Shown here: piece by piece, positions 17,229 to 26,845 of the stretch
Layout of the letters: every line of letters begins with the position of its first letter
Numbering within the stretch: the stretch's first letter is position 1
NCBI RefSeq assembly: GCF_007679345.1
Contig: NZ_VEGH01000007.1
Span: forward strand, 206,707-270,706
Direction: 5' to 3'
Source: Cellulosimicrobium cellulans
GTDB taxonomy: Bacteria; Actinomycetota; Actinomycetes; Actinomycetales; Cellulomonadaceae
DNA length: 64,000 bases
Notes under the pieces: generated by a model
What the model was told of the DNA's origin: nothing
The model's input: the letters and a program-made list of their open reading frames with translations, nothing else
Databases searched by the model: none
Position numbers and translations under genes: made by a program

Positions 17229-18359
17229 GTGACCGCACCCGACACCGCCCCGCAGGCCGCGCGGCCCGTGCTGCCGGTGCGCCCCGAGCTGGCCGGTGAG
17301 GTGCCCTACGGCGCCCCGCAGCTCGACGTGCCGGTGCTGCTCAACGTCAACGAGAACCCGTACCCGCCGTCGGAGCAGGTGGTCGCCGACATCGCCGCCG
17401 CCGTGGCCGAGGCCGCGCACGGCCTGAACCGGTACCCGGACCGGGAGTTCCTCGCCCTGCGCGCGGACCTGGCCGACTACCTCGCGGTCGAGTCGGGCGT
17501 GCGCGTCGCCCCCGAGCAGGTGTGGGCGGCCAACGGGTCGAACGAGGTCATGCTGCACCTGCTGCAGGCGTTCGGCGGCCCCGGGCGCACGGCGGTGTCG
17601 TTCGCGCCCACCTACTCGATGTACCCGGAGTACGCCCGGGACACGCACACCCGGTGGGTCGCCGGCCGGCGCACCGAGCAGTTCGACGTCGACCCGGCGG
17701 AGGCCCGCGCGCTGATCGCCCGCGAGACGCCGTCCGTCGTGCTGCTCACGAGCCCGAACAACCCGACCGGCACCGCGCTCGAGCTCGACACGGTGCGCGC
17801 GGTGCTCGCGGCCGCGGCCGAGGTGCCGGGCGGCTGCGTGGTCGTCGTCGACGAGGCCTACGGGGAGTTCCGCCGGGAGGGCGTCGAGTCGGCGCTCACC
17901 CTGCTCGCGGACCACCCGCACCTCGCCGTCAGCCGCACGATGTCCAAGGCGTTCGGCCTCGCCGGTGCCCGCGTCGGCTACCTGGCGGCGTCGCGCGAGC
18001 TCGTCGACGCGCTGCGGGTGGTCCGGCTGCCGTACCACCTGTCCGCGGTGACCCAGGCGACCGCCCGCGCGGCGCTGCGGCACGCGCCGGAGCTCATGGC
18101 CCAGGTCGGCTCGCTGCGGGCCGAGCGGGACCAGCTCGTGCTCGACCTGCGCGACCGCGGGCTGCGCGTGGCGGAGTCCGACGCGAACTTCGTGCTGTTC
18201 CAGGTCGGCGCGAACCGCCACGACGTCTGGCAGGGTCTGCTGGACCGGGGCGTGCTGATCCGCGAGGTCGGCCCGGAAGGATGGCTGCGGGTGTCGGTCG
18301 GCACCCCGGAGGAGACCGCGGCGTTCACCGCCGCGCTGTGGGAGGTGCTGGGGATTTGA
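17229..18359 (+). CDS. hisC: Histidinol-phosphate aminotransferase HisC
   Basis: HisC is a PLP enzyme converting imidazole acetol phosphate to histidinol phosphate. The 376-residue protein has the class I/II fold: [11 protein letters not shown] at the N-terminus, [20 protein letters not shown], and the PLP lysine in [16 protein letters not shown]. The GTG at 17229 follows its own -10 by six bases. The TGA overlaps the hisB TTG start, forming hisC-hisB translational coupling. This is the first gene of the second his block. Confidence 0.96.
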   Translation: MTAPDTAPQAARPVLPVRPELAGEVPYGAPQLDVPVLLNVNENPYPPSEQVVADIAAAVAEAAHGLNRYPDREFLALRADLADYLAVESGVRVAPEQVWAANGSNEVMLHLLQAFGGPGRTAVSFAPTYSMYPEYARDTHTRWVAGRRTEQFDVDPAEARALIARETPSVVLLTSPNNPTGTALELDTVRAVLAAAAEVPGGCVVVVDEAYGEFRREGVESALTLLADHPHLAVSRTMSKAFGLAGARVGYLAASRELVDALRVVRLPYHLSAVTQATARAALRHAPELMAQVGSLRAERDQLVLDLRDRGLRVAESDANFVLFQVGANRHDVWQGLLDRGVLIREVGPEGWLRVSVGTPEETAAFTAALWEVLGI

Positions 18360-18970
18360 GCACGACGACCGGCGGGCGCACCGCCCGGGTCGAGCGCACG
18401 ACGAGCGAGTCCAGCGTCGTTGTCGAGGTCGACCTGGACGGCACGGGGCGCACGGAGATCAGCACCACGGTGCCGTTCTACGACCACATGCTCACTGCGC
18501 TGGGCAAGCACTCGCTCATCGACCTGACCGTCCGGGCGACCGGCGACACGCACATCGACGCGCACCACACCGTCGAGGACGTCGCGATCTGCCTGGGCGA
18601 GGCGCTGCGCGCCGCGCTGGGCGACAAGCGGGGGATCGCGCGGTTCGGCGACGCGACCGTGCCGCTGGACGAGGCGCTGGCGCAGGCCGTCGTCGACGTG
18701 TCCGGCCGCCCCTACCTCGTGCACTCCGGCGAGCCCGAGGGCCAGGAGTACCACCTGATCGGCGGCCACTTCACCGGCTCGCTGACCCGGCACGTGCTGG
18801 AGTCGATCGCGCACCACGCCGCGTTCGGCATGCACGTCCGCGTGCTCGCCGGCCGCGACCCGCACCACATCGTCGAGGCGCAGTTCAAGGCGCTGGCCCG
18901 GGCGCTGCGGTTCGCGGTCGCGCTGGACCCGCGGGTCGACGGCATCCCGAGCACGAAGGGCGCCCTGTGA
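18356..18970 (+). CDS. hisB: Imidazoleglycerol-phosphate dehydratase HisB
   Basis: HisB dehydrates imidazole glycerol phosphate to imidazole acetol phosphate using manganese. The protein of 204 residues is the monofunctional (dehydratase only) form, with the metal-binding repeats [17 protein letters not shown] and [15 protein letters not shown] and the FYDHML motif. The start is taken as the TTG at 18356, overlapping the hisC stop (TTGA), because it gives the family N-terminus [14 protein letters not shown] and no ATG/GTG fits. A TTG start in a tight overlap should give coupled, moderate translation. Confidence 0.95.
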   Translation: MSTTTGGRTARVERTTSESSVVVEVDLDGTGRTEISTTVPFYDHMLTALGKHSLIDLTVRATGDTHIDAHHTVEDVAICLGEALRAALGDKRGIARFGDATVPLDEALAQAVVDVSGRPYLVHSGEPEGQEYHLIGGHFTGSLTRHVLESIAHHAAFGMHVRVLAGRDPHHIVEAQFKALARALRFAVALDPRVDGIPSTKGAL

Positions 18971-19599
18971 CCGCGGGGACGCCGGACGGGCCGGGACGCC
19001 CGGAGGACGACGACCTCGGCTTCGAGATCCCCGACGACCTGTCGGGGCTCGACGGCCTGGACCCGGCGCCCGCGGAGCAGGCGCGGCCCGCGGAGCAGGC
19101 CGACGACGCCCCGTCGGTCGAGGTCCCCGACGACCTCGCCGGGCTGGAGGCCGCGGCCGCCGAGCCGGACGAGCCGGTGGTCGCGATCGTCGTCACCCAG
19201 GTGGCGGGCGCGAAGCCGCTCGCCGCCGCCTGCTCGCTGGCGGGGGTCGACGTCGACGCCGTCCCGTCGCCGGTCGGGGCGCTCGCGGTCCTGCGCGACG
19301 CCGCGGACGCCGCCCGCACCGCCGAGGCCGCCGCGGCGATCTCCCGGATGCTGCGGACGTCCCCCGTGATCCTGATGGACCGCCGCGCCGGCCGCATCCA
19401 GGCGAGCCGCTGGTCGGCGGGGGAGAAGGAGGACGACCTCGCGGCCGGCCTCGTGCTGTCCGGCGCGCCCGACGTGCTGGACGACCTGCTCGTCGGCGGG
19501 ACGCCGGTCGGCGAGGTCGACGGCGTCGAGACCAGCGTCGGCATGTCCCGGTGGGCCGCCATGCGCGCGCTGTCCGGGGGGCGGCGCAAGCGCGACTGA
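18967..19599 (+). CDS. Conserved his-operon protein, function unknown
   Basis: The 210-residue protein overlaps hisB by four bases (GTGA) and precedes hisH, so it is in the operon. It opens with about 75 acidic residues that contain an imperfect repeat, [11 protein letters not shown] and [10 protein letters not shown], then a globular part ([15 protein letters not shown]... to [13 protein letters not shown]) with a long Ala-rich helix. No signal peptide, membrane segment or known catalytic motif is visible. From general knowledge, proteins of this type sit between hisB and hisH in Micrococcales; a role in histidine synthesis is only implied by position. Confidence 0.8.
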   Translation: MTAGTPDGPGRPEDDDLGFEIPDDLSGLDGLDPAPAEQARPAEQADDAPSVEVPDDLAGLEAAAAEPDEPVVAIVVTQVAGAKPLAAACSLAGVDVDAVPSPVGALAVLRDAADAARTAEAAAAISRMLRTSPVILMDRRAGRIQASRWSAGEKEDDLAAGLVLSGAPDVLDDLLVGGTPVGEVDGVETSVGMSRWAAMRALSGGRRKRD

Positions 19600-19689
19600 C
19601 GCGCACGCGCACCGCCCCGGCAGCGCGTCCCGTGACGGAGCGCACGTCCCGCGCACCGGACGCCAGCGGGTGGTCCGGCGCGCGGCCGG

Positions 19690-19695
19690 TAGCCT
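19690..19695 (+). promoter_or_regulatory. -10 element of hisH (leaderless type)
   Basis: TAGCCT ends six bases before the hisH GTG, in the 102-bp gap after the unknown his-operon gene. It may add an internal promoter to the his operon. Confidence 0.45.
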
Positions 19696-19701
19696 GGGGG
19701 C

Positions 19702-20349
19702 GTGCCCAGCCAGCCTCGTGTCGTCGTCCTGGACTACGGATTCGGGAACGTCCGCTCGGCCGTGCGCGCCCTCGAGCGGGTGGGCGCCCAGGTCGAGCTG
19801 ACGTCGGACGCGCAGCACGCGGCCGACGCCGACGGGCTCGTGGTCCCCGGGGTCGGGGCGTTCGCGGCCGTGATGGCCGGCCTGCGCGGCGTCCGCGGCG
19901 AGCAGATCGTGGGCCGGCGCCTCGCCGGCGGCCGACCCGTGCTCGGCATCTGCGTCGGCATGCAGGTCATGTTCGACCGCGGCGACGAGCACGGCGTGGA
20001 GACCGAGGGGCTGGGCGAGTGGCCCGGCACCGTCGACCGCCTCGAGGCCGACGTCGTCCCGCACATGGGCTGGTCCACCGTCGACGCGCCCGAGGGCACG
20101 CGGCTGTTCGCCGGCATCGAGGACGAGCGGTTCTACTTCGTGCACTCGTACGCCGCCCGCAGCTTCCCGCTGTCCGACCAGGTCGACGCCGACCGGCTGA
20201 CCCCGCCGCTCGTGACCTGGTCCGAGCACGGCGGCCGGTTCGTCGCGGCCGTCGAGAACGGGCCGCTCGCCGCCACGCAGTTCCACCCGGAGAAGTCCGG
20301 GGACGCCGGCGCCCAGCTGCTCGAGAACTGGGTCGGCTCGCTCGACTGA
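19702..20349 (+). CDS. hisH: Imidazole glycerol phosphate synthase glutaminase subunit HisH
   Basis: HisH hydrolyses glutamine and channels ammonia to HisF for imidazole ring closure. The 215-residue class I glutamine amidotransferase has the nucleophile elbow [10 protein letters not shown] (Cys about 84), the oxyanion region PGVGAF, and the catalytic His/Glu in QFHPEKSG. The N-terminus [13 protein letters not shown] is typical. hisF is not in the window, so the cyclase partner must be encoded elsewhere. It is followed 62 bases later by hisA. Confidence 0.96.
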   Translation: MPSQPRVVVLDYGFGNVRSAVRALERVGAQVELTSDAQHAADADGLVVPGVGAFAAVMAGLRGVRGEQIVGRRLAGGRPVLGICVGMQVMFDRGDEHGVETEGLGEWPGTVDRLEADVVPHMGWSTVDAPEGTRLFAGIEDERFYFVHSYAARSFPLSDQVDADRLTPPLVTWSEHGGRFVAAVENGPLAATQFHPEKSGDAGAQLLENWVGSLD

Positions 20350-20411
20350 CCGGCCGCGCCGCCGCCGGCGCGCCCCGCCGCACCACCGCACGCCCCCGAA
20401 CGAGGAGACCC

Positions 20412-21152
20412 ATGTCCGACCGTCTGCAGCTCCTGCCCGCCGTCGACGTCGCCGACGGCCAGGCCGTCCGCCTCGTCCAGGGCGAGGCCGGCTCGGAGAC
20501 CTCCTACGGCGACCCGCTCGCCGCGGCGCTCGACTGGCAGGCCGGCGGCGCGGAGTGGATCCACCTCGTCGACCTGGACGCCGCGTTCGGCCGCGGGTCG
20601 AACGCCGACCTGCTCGCCGACGTCGCGCAGGTGCTGTCGACGAAGGGCGTCAAGGTCGAGCTGTCCGGCGGCATCCGCGACGACGCCTCGCTGGAGGGTG
20701 CGCTGGCCACCGGCGCCACCCGCGTCAACCTGGGCACCGCGGCGCTGGAGGACCCGGAGTGGACCGCCGACGCCATCGCGCGGCACGGCGACGCGATCGC
20801 CGTCGGCCTCGACGTGCGCGGCACGACGCTCGCCGCCCGGGGCTGGACGCGCGACGGCGGCGACCTCTGGGAGGTCCTGGCCCGCCTCGACGCCGTGGGC
20901 TGCTCCCGGTACGTCGTGACCGACGTGACCAAGGACGGCACCCTCCGCGGGCCGAACGTCGACCTGCTCCGCGAGGTCTGCGCGCGCACCGACGCGCCCG
21001 TCGTCGCGTCCGGCGGCATCTCCTCGCTCGAGGACCTCCGGGTGCTGCGCGAGCTGGTCCCGGTCGGCGTCGAGGGCGCGATCGTCGGCAAGGCCCTGTA
21101 CGCGGGCGCGTTCACGCTGCCCGAGGCCCTGGACGTCGCCGGGCGCCCGTGA
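20412..21152 (+). CDS. hisA: Phosphoribosyl isomerase (HisA / PriA type)
   Basis: This (beta-alpha)8 barrel converts ProFAR to PRFAR in histidine synthesis; in many actinobacteria the same enzyme (PriA) also does the TrpF step. The 246-residue protein has the N-terminal catalytic Asp in [18 protein letters not shown], the second Asp in [14 protein letters not shown], and phosphate-binding SGGIRDD and ASGGISS loops. Bifunctionality is inferred from phylogeny; the absence of a trpF gene would support it. ATG 20412 has AGGAGA seven bases upstream. It overlaps the next gene by four bases. Confidence 0.95.
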   Translation: MSDRLQLLPAVDVADGQAVRLVQGEAGSETSYGDPLAAALDWQAGGAEWIHLVDLDAAFGRGSNADLLADVAQVLSTKGVKVELSGGIRDDASLEGALATGATRVNLGTAALEDPEWTADAIARHGDAIAVGLDVRGTTLAARGWTRDGGDLWEVLARLDAVGCSRYVVTDVTKDGTLRGPNVDLLREVCARTDAPVVASGGISSLEDLRVLRELVPVGVEGAIVGKALYAGAFTLPEALDVAGRP

Positions 21153-22138
21153 CCGGGCGCGAGCTCCCGCCCACCTCGGCCTTCGCCGGGGACGACGGCA
21201 GCGCCGACCCGCGGGTCGCGGCGGCGCTGACCGCGCTGGGCGACGGGACCGGCACGCTCGCCGGTGTCGTCGAGGCGCTGGCCGGCACGCGTGTGCTGGT
21301 TCCGGTGCTGGCGGAGCTCGAGGCGGCCGAGACGGTCGAGGTCGGCGGGCACGCGCACACCGCCGACAAGGAGGCGTCCGCCGGCATCGTCGCGCTGCAG
21401 GCACCGGACGGCCGCACGGCGCTGCCCGTGTTCTCCTCCGTCGCGGCGATGGCCGCGTGGCGGAGGGACGCGCGCCCGGTGCCGACCGACGTGGTGCGCG
21501 CCGCGCTGTCGGCGGTGAGCGAGGGCTGGGAGCTGCTCGTGCTCGACGCGGGGGGCCCGGTCACGGCGCTGCTGCCGCGGCCCGCTGTGTGGGCGCTCGC
21601 GCAGCTGCAGCCGTGGCGGCCCGCGGTGCTCCCGGGCACCGGGGCAGGCGGGGCCGGCACCGGGGCGGCTGCGGGCGGCGGCGCAGCCGCGGACGGGGGC
21701 GCGACCGTGGGTGCGGGCGGCGCGGTGGGTCCTCGGGTCGGCGCGCCCGGTCCCGACGGCGCCGCCGAGCCGTCCGTCGACCCCGAGGTGCGCGCGGCGG
21801 TCCGGGCCGCGGTGCTCGGCGTGGTCCCCGCGCACGCCACCGAGGCGTCCGGCGCGTCCGCGAGCGGACGCACGTCCGCCGGCTCCGCGGGCCGGTCGTG
21901 GTTCCGCCGCCGTCGCGCCGAGCCGTCCGACCCGTCGTCGACGCCGGGGACGACCGGGCCGGTCGTCGACGTCGACGCGGTCCCCGGTTCCCGGGCCGAG
22001 GTGGCCGTCGTCCTCACGCTCGTCCCCGGGCTCGACCGGCCGACGCTCGACGGCGTCCTGCGCCGCGTCGGCGAGGCGCTGGCCGCGGACGACACGGTGA
22101 CGCAGCGGGTCGACTCGGTCGAGGTCCGCCTGCGCTGA
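21149..22138 (+). CDS. SseB-family protein
   Basis: The 329-residue protein has an N-terminal SseB-type domain ([14 protein letters not shown]..., [13 protein letters not shown], about residues 30-155), a Gly/Ala-rich linker of about 90 residues, and a C-terminal part ([20 protein letters not shown]) resembling the second SseB domain. The domain is found in diverse bacterial proteins and its role here is unknown. The GTG overlaps the hisA stop (GTGA), and hisA-sseB adjacency is common in actinobacteria, so it is the last gene of this his block. The hairpin repeat at 22237 follows. Confidence 0.8.
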   Translation: MTGRELPPTSAFAGDDGSADPRVAAALTALGDGTGTLAGVVEALAGTRVLVPVLAELEAAETVEVGGHAHTADKEASAGIVALQAPDGRTALPVFSSVAAMAAWRRDARPVPTDVVRAALSAVSEGWELLVLDAGGPVTALLPRPAVWALAQLQPWRPAVLPGTGAGGAGTGAAAGGGAAADGGATVGAGGAVGPRVGAPGPDGAAEPSVDPEVRAAVRAAVLGVVPAHATEASGASASGRTSAGSAGRSWFRRRRAEPSDPSSTPGTTGPVVDVDAVPGSRAEVAVVLTLVPGLDRPTLDGVLRRVGEALAADDTVTQRVDSVEVRLR

Positions 22139-22236
22139 CCGGGGCGCCCGGCCGCCGCGCCGGCCACCCCCCGCCGGCGACGAGGTGCCCGCCGCGTGCC
22201 GCCCCTCGCGAGCCCCGGCTCTCCGGTGACCCGCGT

Positions 22237-22311
22237 CGCCGAGAGTGCACCCGACACGTCGAGGGGATAGCCAGCGGATGCTCGCTCGACGTGTCGGTTG
22301 CACGCTCGCGG
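22237..22311. repeat. Intergenic hairpin repeat, copy 2
   Basis: Arms 22241-22263 and 22285-22307 (23 bases, two mismatches) flank a 21-base loop; the 5' edge is CGCCGAG. The stem core CCGACACGTCGAG is shared with the copy at 31371. It lies between the convergent sseB and gerW-like genes, so it could stop transcription from both sides. Confidence 0.8.
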
Positions 22312-22366
22312 CAGGCCCGGGGCCGCGGGACGCCCGGGCGGCGTCGCAGATCGGTGCCGCGGTGGG

Positions 22367-23179
22367 TCAGCGCCGGCGGCGGCGCAGCGCCCAGGCGAGG
22401 GAGACCGTCGCCACCGCCCCGACGACCTGACCGCCGAGGATGATGCGGTTGAGGTCGAGCGCCGGCTGCCAGTGCGCGCCCTCGTCGTCGACGACGAACA
22501 CCCCCAGCGGCTTGACCCGCGTGGCGTAGCCGCCGGCGTCCGCGGCGCCGACGCCGCGCCCCCCGGGCCGGCCCGCCCCGAACGGCCACAGCGGACCGCG
22601 CAGGAGCGGCCCGCGTCCCGGCCCTCCGAGCCAGCCGCGACCCGGGCTGTGCGGCCGCTCGCCGCCGGGACCCGCCCAGGCGACCGGCCCGCTCGACGTC
22701 GCACCCGGCCCACCGGCCGCGTGACCGGCCGACCCCGGCCCGGACTGCGCCCACGGTCCGTCGTCCGGCGCGGGCGTCCCGGCGTGCGCACCGCGGCCGG
22801 GTTCCTGCGCGGCGTCCGACCCGGGCGCCGGGGCGTCCTGGCCGCGGGGTCCCGCGGCCCCGCCCTGCCCGTCGGGTCCGTCGTCGCCGGTGGCGCCGGC
22901 GCCGCTCCCACCCGCAGCGGTCGCGCCGTCCGGGCCGGTGCCGGTCCCGTCCTGCCCCGGCCCCGCGTCCGCGGGCCCGTGGCCGCCGCGCCCTCCGCGG
23001 ACGCCGAGCCGGGCGTCGGCGTGCGCTCCGGCCACGCCGTGCCAGCCCATCACCTTCGCGACCGGCACCACGAGGGTGCCGCCGAGCTCGTAGGGCTCCC
23101 CGAACACGCGTCGCACGGAGATGATGTCGCTCGCCGCCCGGGTGAGCCCTGGCAGGTCGGGGTGGGTCTCGTCGGTCAT
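22367..23179 (-). CDS. GerW/YtfJ-family protein with Gly-rich insert
   Basis: The termini match the YtfJ/GerW family: ISVRRVFGEPYELGGTLVVPVAKVMG near the start is split between two strands, and ARVKPLGVFVV-type sequence with WQPALDLNRIILGGQ near the end, followed by a terminal hydrophobic helix and RRRRR. Between them is a Gly/Pro-rich insert of about 140 residues, longer than in most members (normally about 130-170 residues in total; here 270). In Bacillus the family is needed for spore germination, but it is also present in non-sporulating actinobacteria where its role is unknown. AGGAGGAC precedes the ATG at 23179. Confidence 0.72.
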   Translation of the reverse strand: MTDETHPDLPGLTRAASDIISVRRVFGEPYELGGTLVVPVAKVMGWHGVAGAHADARLGVRGGRGGHGPADAGPGQDGTGTGPDGATAAGGSGAGATGDDGPDGQGGAAGPRGQDAPAPGSDAAQEPGRGAHAGTPAPDDGPWAQSGPGSAGHAAGGPGATSSGPVAWAGPGGERPHSPGRGWLGGPGRGPLLRGPLWPFGAGRPGGRGVGAADAGGYATRVKPLGVFVVDDEGAHWQPALDLNRIILGGQVVGAVATVSLAWALRRRRR

Positions 23180-23255
23180 CGTCGTCCTCCTCGGTGGGTG
23201 TCCGTCGCGCCCACCGTGGCACGGCGGGTCGCACCCCCACCAGGGGCCGGGGGCG

Positions 23256-23996
23256 TCAGCCGGCGGAGCAGGAGGCGCTGACGGTGAACGCGGTCTCGTC
23301 GCCGAGCAGCTGGCGCAGCGTGCTGACGGGGACCACGAAGCTCTGCCCCGTGGAGTTCTTCGCGTAGACCACGCCGACGACGCGGCCCTCGGCGTCCAGC
23401 ACCGCCGAGCCCGAGCTGCCGGGCTCGACCTCCGCGTTCGTCACGAGCACCTGCCCGAGGTTCTCGTTCAGCGGGTCGGTGGTGGCGCCGATGACCTGGC
23501 CGCTGGTGACGGTGAGCTGGCCGCCCTGCGGGTACCCCACGACGGTCACCTCGTCGCCCGGGTTCGGGTCCGCGTCGGCGAGGCCCGGCGCCGAGGGCAG
23601 CGGGTCGGCGGTGCGCACGACGGCCAGATCCGCCAGCGCGGCGGTCGACGACGCGGTGACGGCGACGTCACGCCCGTCGTAGGTGCTGAGCTGGAGGTCG
23701 GCCGAGTCGGCGACGACGTGCCGGTTGGTGATCAGGGTGGTCTCGTCGATCGCGAAGCCCGAGCCGGTCGACAGGGAGTTGCAGCCGACGTTCCGGATCC
23801 GCACCGCCATCCGCTGCGCCGCGTCGAACCCGTCCGGGGAGAGGTTGCCGGACGACGTCGGGGTCGGCGCCGGGACGCTCGACGGCACCAGGTCGGTCGG
23901 CACGGGACCGGGCATCTCCGGGAGCACGCCGCACCCGGCGAGCAGCAGGACGGCCGCGGCGCCGAGGGCGGCGCGGCGTGCGGTCGCGCGCGTCAC
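23256..23996 (-). CDS. Lipoprotein trypsin-like serine protease
   Basis: The 246-residue product has a lipoprotein signal ending LLLAGC and then a chymotrypsin-fold protease: catalytic His in LITNRHVVAD, Asp in ALADLAVVR, and Ser in EVEPGSSGSAVL. There is no PDZ domain, so it is shorter than HtrA. It should act on the outer face of the membrane. The GTG at 23996 overlaps the stop of the upstream membrane protein by four bases (GTGA), so the two are made together and may work as a complex. The substrate is unknown. Confidence 0.87.
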   Translation of the reverse strand: MTRATARRAALGAAAVLLLAGCGVLPEMPGPVPTDLVPSSVPAPTPTSSGNLSPDGFDAAQRMAVRIRNVGCNSLSTGSGFAIDETTLITNRHVVADSADLQLSTYDGRDVAVTASSTAALADLAVVRTADPLPSAPGLADADPNPGDEVTVVGYPQGGQLTVTSGQVIGATTDPLNENLGQVLVTNAEVEPGSSGSAVLDAEGRVVGVVYAKNSTGQSFVVPVSTLRQLLGDETAFTVSASCSAG

Positions 23997-24700
23997 CCGG
24001 TCGCCCCGGCGGCGAGCTGGCGCTGCAGCTCGGTGTTCGCGACGGTCGCGGCGTTGCACACGCCCTGCACGTCGCTCTTGAACCGCTGCAGGTCCGCCGG
24101 GTCGTAGGCGGCCGCGTCCTCGAGGTAGGTGATGAGCTGGTTCTGCGCGTCGATGCAGGTGGACAGCGCGGACGCGACGTTCGCGGCGGCCTGGGAGATG
24201 CGCTCCTGGTAGTCGACCAGCTGACGCTGCACCTCGCGGTCGTCACCGACCTGGGCCTTCTCGTCGGCCAGCTGCGTGATCCGGCCCTGCGCGGTCGCGA
24301 GCTGCTCGGTGACCGCGGACAGCTCCGCGACGGTCCCCTCGTGCTGGGTGCGCAGGGTCGCGAGCTCCGTGCCGATCGCGCGCCCCTCGGCCTCGAGGCC
24401 GTCGGCGTACTCCTCGAACCGGACGGTGCGGACCCACAGGTACGCCGCCAGCGCGGTCACGAGCACCAGCAGCACCGACAGCGCCACGACCGCCCACGGC
24501 CGGCGGCGGCGCCGTTGTCCGGGCGGCGGGGCGAGGTGGCTGTGCTCGGGGTGCCGCCCGGCCGGGCGGTCGTCGGGGTGCGTGGCGGGGTGCTCGACGG
24601 GCGGCACGGCCTCGGGACGGGTGGCGGTGTCGGACCATGGCGAGGGCCCGGCCGGCCGCGGCGGGCCGATCGGGTCGTGCGGCCCGGTGGCAGACGTCAC
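23993..24700 (-). CDS. Membrane-anchored coiled-coil protein
   Basis: The 235-residue protein has a Pro/His-rich cytoplasmic arm (about 1-65), a basic RRRRRP stop, one transmembrane helix (about 70-91), and an extracytoplasmic coiled coil (about 95-165, with repeated EL/QL heptads), ending in a helical segment with two Cys (LSTCIDAQ, VQGVCNAA). The GTG at 24700 follows TAAGGT on the minus strand by six bases. It overlaps the protease gene, suggesting it anchors, regulates or presents substrates to that protease; this is inference from the operon. No named family is recognised. Confidence 0.75.
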   Translation of the reverse strand: MTSATGPHDPIGPPRPAGPSPWSDTATRPEAVPPVEHPATHPDDRPAGRHPEHSHLAPPPGQRRRRRPWAVVALSVLLVLVTALAAYLWVRTVRFEEYADGLEAEGRAIGTELATLRTQHEGTVAELSAVTEQLATAQGRITQLADEKAQVGDDREVQRQLVDYQERISQAAANVASALSTCIDAQNQLITYLEDAAAYDPADLQRFKSDVQGVCNAATVANTELQRQLAAGATG

Positions 24701-24837
24701 GGCACCACCTTACGGGGAGTCAGCGCGCGCGGTTCCCCCGGGGCGGCCGCGCGGGTGGCGGACGTCACGTCGGCCCCGGCGCCCGGACGGTCGATTCCTG
24801 TCGTCCGACTGGCCGGCCGCGGGCGAGAATCCTCAGC

Positions 24838-26190
24838 GTGTCCCTCGCCCCCTACGGCCGCCTGCTGCGCCTGCCCGGTGTCCTGCCCCTGGTTCTCGTC
24901 TCGTTCGTCGCGCGCATCCCGCACGCGATGACGGGCGTCGTGCTCACGCTGCACGTCGTCGGCCCCCTCGGCCTCGGGTACGCGCGGGCCGGGCTGGTCG
25001 CGGCGGCGATGACGGTGGGCGTGGCGATCGGGTCGCCGTGGCGCGGCCGCCGGGTGGACCGGCTGGGGCTGCGGCGGGCGCTGCTGCCGTCGGTCGTCGT
25101 GGAGTCGGCGGTCTGGCTGGTGGCCCCGCGGCTCGGTTACGAGGCGCTGCTCGTCGCCGCCGTGGTCGCGGGCGTGTTCCTCGTGCCGGTGTTCTCCGTC
25201 GTGCGGCAGTCGCTCGCGGTGCTGGTGCCGGCCGAGCAGCAGCGCACCGCCTACGCGCTGGACTCCGTGGGCACGGAGATGACGTTCATGCTCGCGCCGA
25301 CGCTCGGCGTGCTGGTGGCGACCCAGGTCTCGACGACCGCGGCGCTGACGCTCGTGGGCGTGGCGACGGTGGCGGCGGGCCTGCTCCTGATGTGGTTCAA
25401 CCCGCCGACGCGATCGCCCGAGGGCACGGTGGTCCACGCCGCCGAGGGCGGCCGGCGGCCGCGGCTGCTCACGCCCGGCCTGCTGGTCGTCCTGGCCGCC
25501 GCCTCGGCCGCCGCGCTCATCCTCAACGGCACCGACGTGGGCATCGTGGCCGCGCTGCAGGGCTGGGACCGGGAGACCGCGGTCGGCTGGATGATCGCGC
25601 TGTGGTGCGTCGGCTCCGTCGTCGGTGGCCTGGTGTACGGCGCACAGAAGCGGGAGCTGCACCCGCTCGCCCTGGTGGCGCTGCTCGGCGCCGCGACCCT
25701 GCCCGCGGCGTTCGCCCAGACGCAGTGGCAGCTGGCGCTGGCCGTGGTCGTGGCGGGGCTGCCGTGCGCGGCGAGCCTGTCGGCGATCAACGCGTCGCTG
25801 GTCCGGATGGTCCCGGAGCACCGGCGCGGCGAGATCATGGGCTGGAGCGGCACGGCGAACACGGTCGGTGCGGCGCTGGGCGCCCCGGTCGTCGGCGCGG
25901 TGATCGACTCGACCGGCCCCGGCGGCGGCTTCGCTGCCGCCGGCGGTGTGGGACTGGTGCTGTCCGTGCTCGGCCTCGCGGTGCTCGCCCTGGCGAGGCG
26001 GCGGGCGGCCGGTCGCGTGCCGGCCGCGGCGGGCGCGGTGCGGGTCACCGTGCCCGAGGCCGTCCTCCCGGCACCTGCCGCCGAGGGCGTCGTCCCGACG
26101 CCTGCCGCCGAGGGCGTGGTCCCGACGCCTGCCCCGGCGGGCGCCGACGACGTCCCGGCGCGCCCGGCCCCGGAGCCCGCGCCCCGCTGA
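24838..26190 (+). CDS. Major facilitator superfamily transporter
   Basis: The protein of about 450 residues has about twelve hydrophobic helices in two halves, with an MFS loop 2-3 motif variant GSPWRGRRVDRLGLRRAL and a second-half equivalent near MGWSGTANTVGAALGAPVVG. The GTG at 24838 follows the -10-like GAGAAT by seven bases. The C-terminal tail of about 50 residues contains a nine-residue repeat (VVPTPAAEG) whose DNA is tandemly duplicated around 26090-26140. Substrate is unknown; related actinobacterial proteins are annotated as drug or sugar exporters. A hairpin repeat follows the stop. Confidence 0.85.
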   Translation: MSLAPYGRLLRLPGVLPLVLVSFVARIPHAMTGVVLTLHVVGPLGLGYARAGLVAAAMTVGVAIGSPWRGRRVDRLGLRRALLPSVVVESAVWLVAPRLGYEALLVAAVVAGVFLVPVFSVVRQSLAVLVPAEQQRTAYALDSVGTEMTFMLAPTLGVLVATQVSTTAALTLVGVATVAAGLLLMWFNPPTRSPEGTVVHAAEGGRRPRLLTPGLLVVLAAASAAALILNGTDVGIVAALQGWDRETAVGWMIALWCVGSVVGGLVYGAQKRELHPLALVALLGAATLPAAFAQTQWQLALAVVVAGLPCAASLSAINASLVRMVPEHRRGEIMGWSGTANTVGAALGAPVVGAVIDSTGPGGGFAAAGGVGLVLSVLGLAVLALARRRAAGRVPAAAGAVRVTVPEAVLPAPAAEGVVPTPAAEGVVPTPAPAGADDVPARPAPEPAPR

Positions 26191-26213
26191 CCCTCGCGCG
26201 CCGCACAGCACGG

Positions 26214-26279
26214 CGCCGAGTCTCCAGTTCGTGCCTGCCGCCCGCGGTCGCGGGACAGGCACGAACTGGAGACTCGGCG
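26214..26279. repeat. Intergenic hairpin repeat, copy 3 (perfect 24-18-24)
   Basis: Arms 26214-26237 and 26256-26279 are perfectly complementary over 24 bases around an 18-base loop, which itself can fold (CCCGCG-GT-CGCGGG). The outer ten bases equal those of the copy at 11684; the inner 14 differ completely yet remain self-complementary. It lies between the convergent MFS and DUF1844 genes. Confidence 0.9.
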
Positions 26280-26322
26280 TGCGGGGTGGGCGTGCGGGGT
26301 GGGGCGTGCGGGGGCGTGGGCG

Positions 26323-26679
26323 TCAGGAGACGTGGCCGGTGAACTTCTCGCCCGGGCCCTCGCCCGGGGCGTCGGGGTAGGGGCTGGCCTCGCGGAACGC
26401 GAGCTGCAGCGATCGCAGGCCGTCGCGCAGCGAGCGGGCGTGCTGGTTGCCGATGTCCGGGGCCGAGGCCGTGACCAGCGCGGCGAGCGCGGTGATCAGC
26501 TTGCGGGCCTCGTCCAGGTCGAGGAAGTCGCGGCCGGCGTGCTCCTCGGTGTCGGGGGACAGGCCGCACTTGACGGCGGCGGCGCTCATCAGGTGCACGG
26601 CGGCGGTCGTGATGACCTCGACCGCGGCCACGTCGGCGATGTCGCGGGTGGCGGTCGTGGGGTCGGGGGTCTCGCTCAT
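26323..26679 (-). CDS. DUF1844-family small protein
   Basis: The 118-residue protein starts MSETPDPTTA and carries the DUF1844 pattern: VAAVEVITTAAVHLMSAAAVKCGL, a DFLDLDEARKLITALAALV helix and a C-terminal LRSLQLAFREAS. The fold is predicted to be all helical and the function is unknown; in actinobacteria the gene usually lies beside infC, as it does at a short distance here. ATG 26679 has GAGGAT upstream, which could be a ribosome-binding site or a leaderless -10. It converges on the MFS gene. Confidence 0.85.
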   Translation of the reverse strand: MSETPDPTTATRDIADVAAVEVITTAAVHLMSAAAVKCGLSPDTEEHAGRDFLDLDEARKLITALAALVTASAPDIGNQHARSLRDGLRSLQLAFREASPYPDAPGEGPGEKFTGHVS

Positions 26680-26738
26680 GCCGCCGATCCTCTCACCGCG
26701 GGGCCGGGCGGGCCGACGACCGCGCGGGCCGCCGGCCA

Positions 26739-26789
26739 GTGGAAGGTCCGGCCGGACACGCGCACGGCGTGTCCGGCCAGACCTTCCAC
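26739..26789. repeat. Unrelated long hairpin before the DUF1844 gene
   Basis: Arms 26739-26760 and 26768-26789 (22 bases, one mismatch) enclose a seven-base loop. Its sequence does not match the CGCCGAG-edged family. It lies between katA and the DUF1844 gene, both on the minus strand, so it follows the katA terminator in the direction of transcription. Confidence 0.8.
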
Positions 26790-26845
26790 CCGGTGGGCGG
26801 GCGGCGAGGCCGGAGCGAGTGCCGGCCGCGCCGCGGGTGGTGCGG

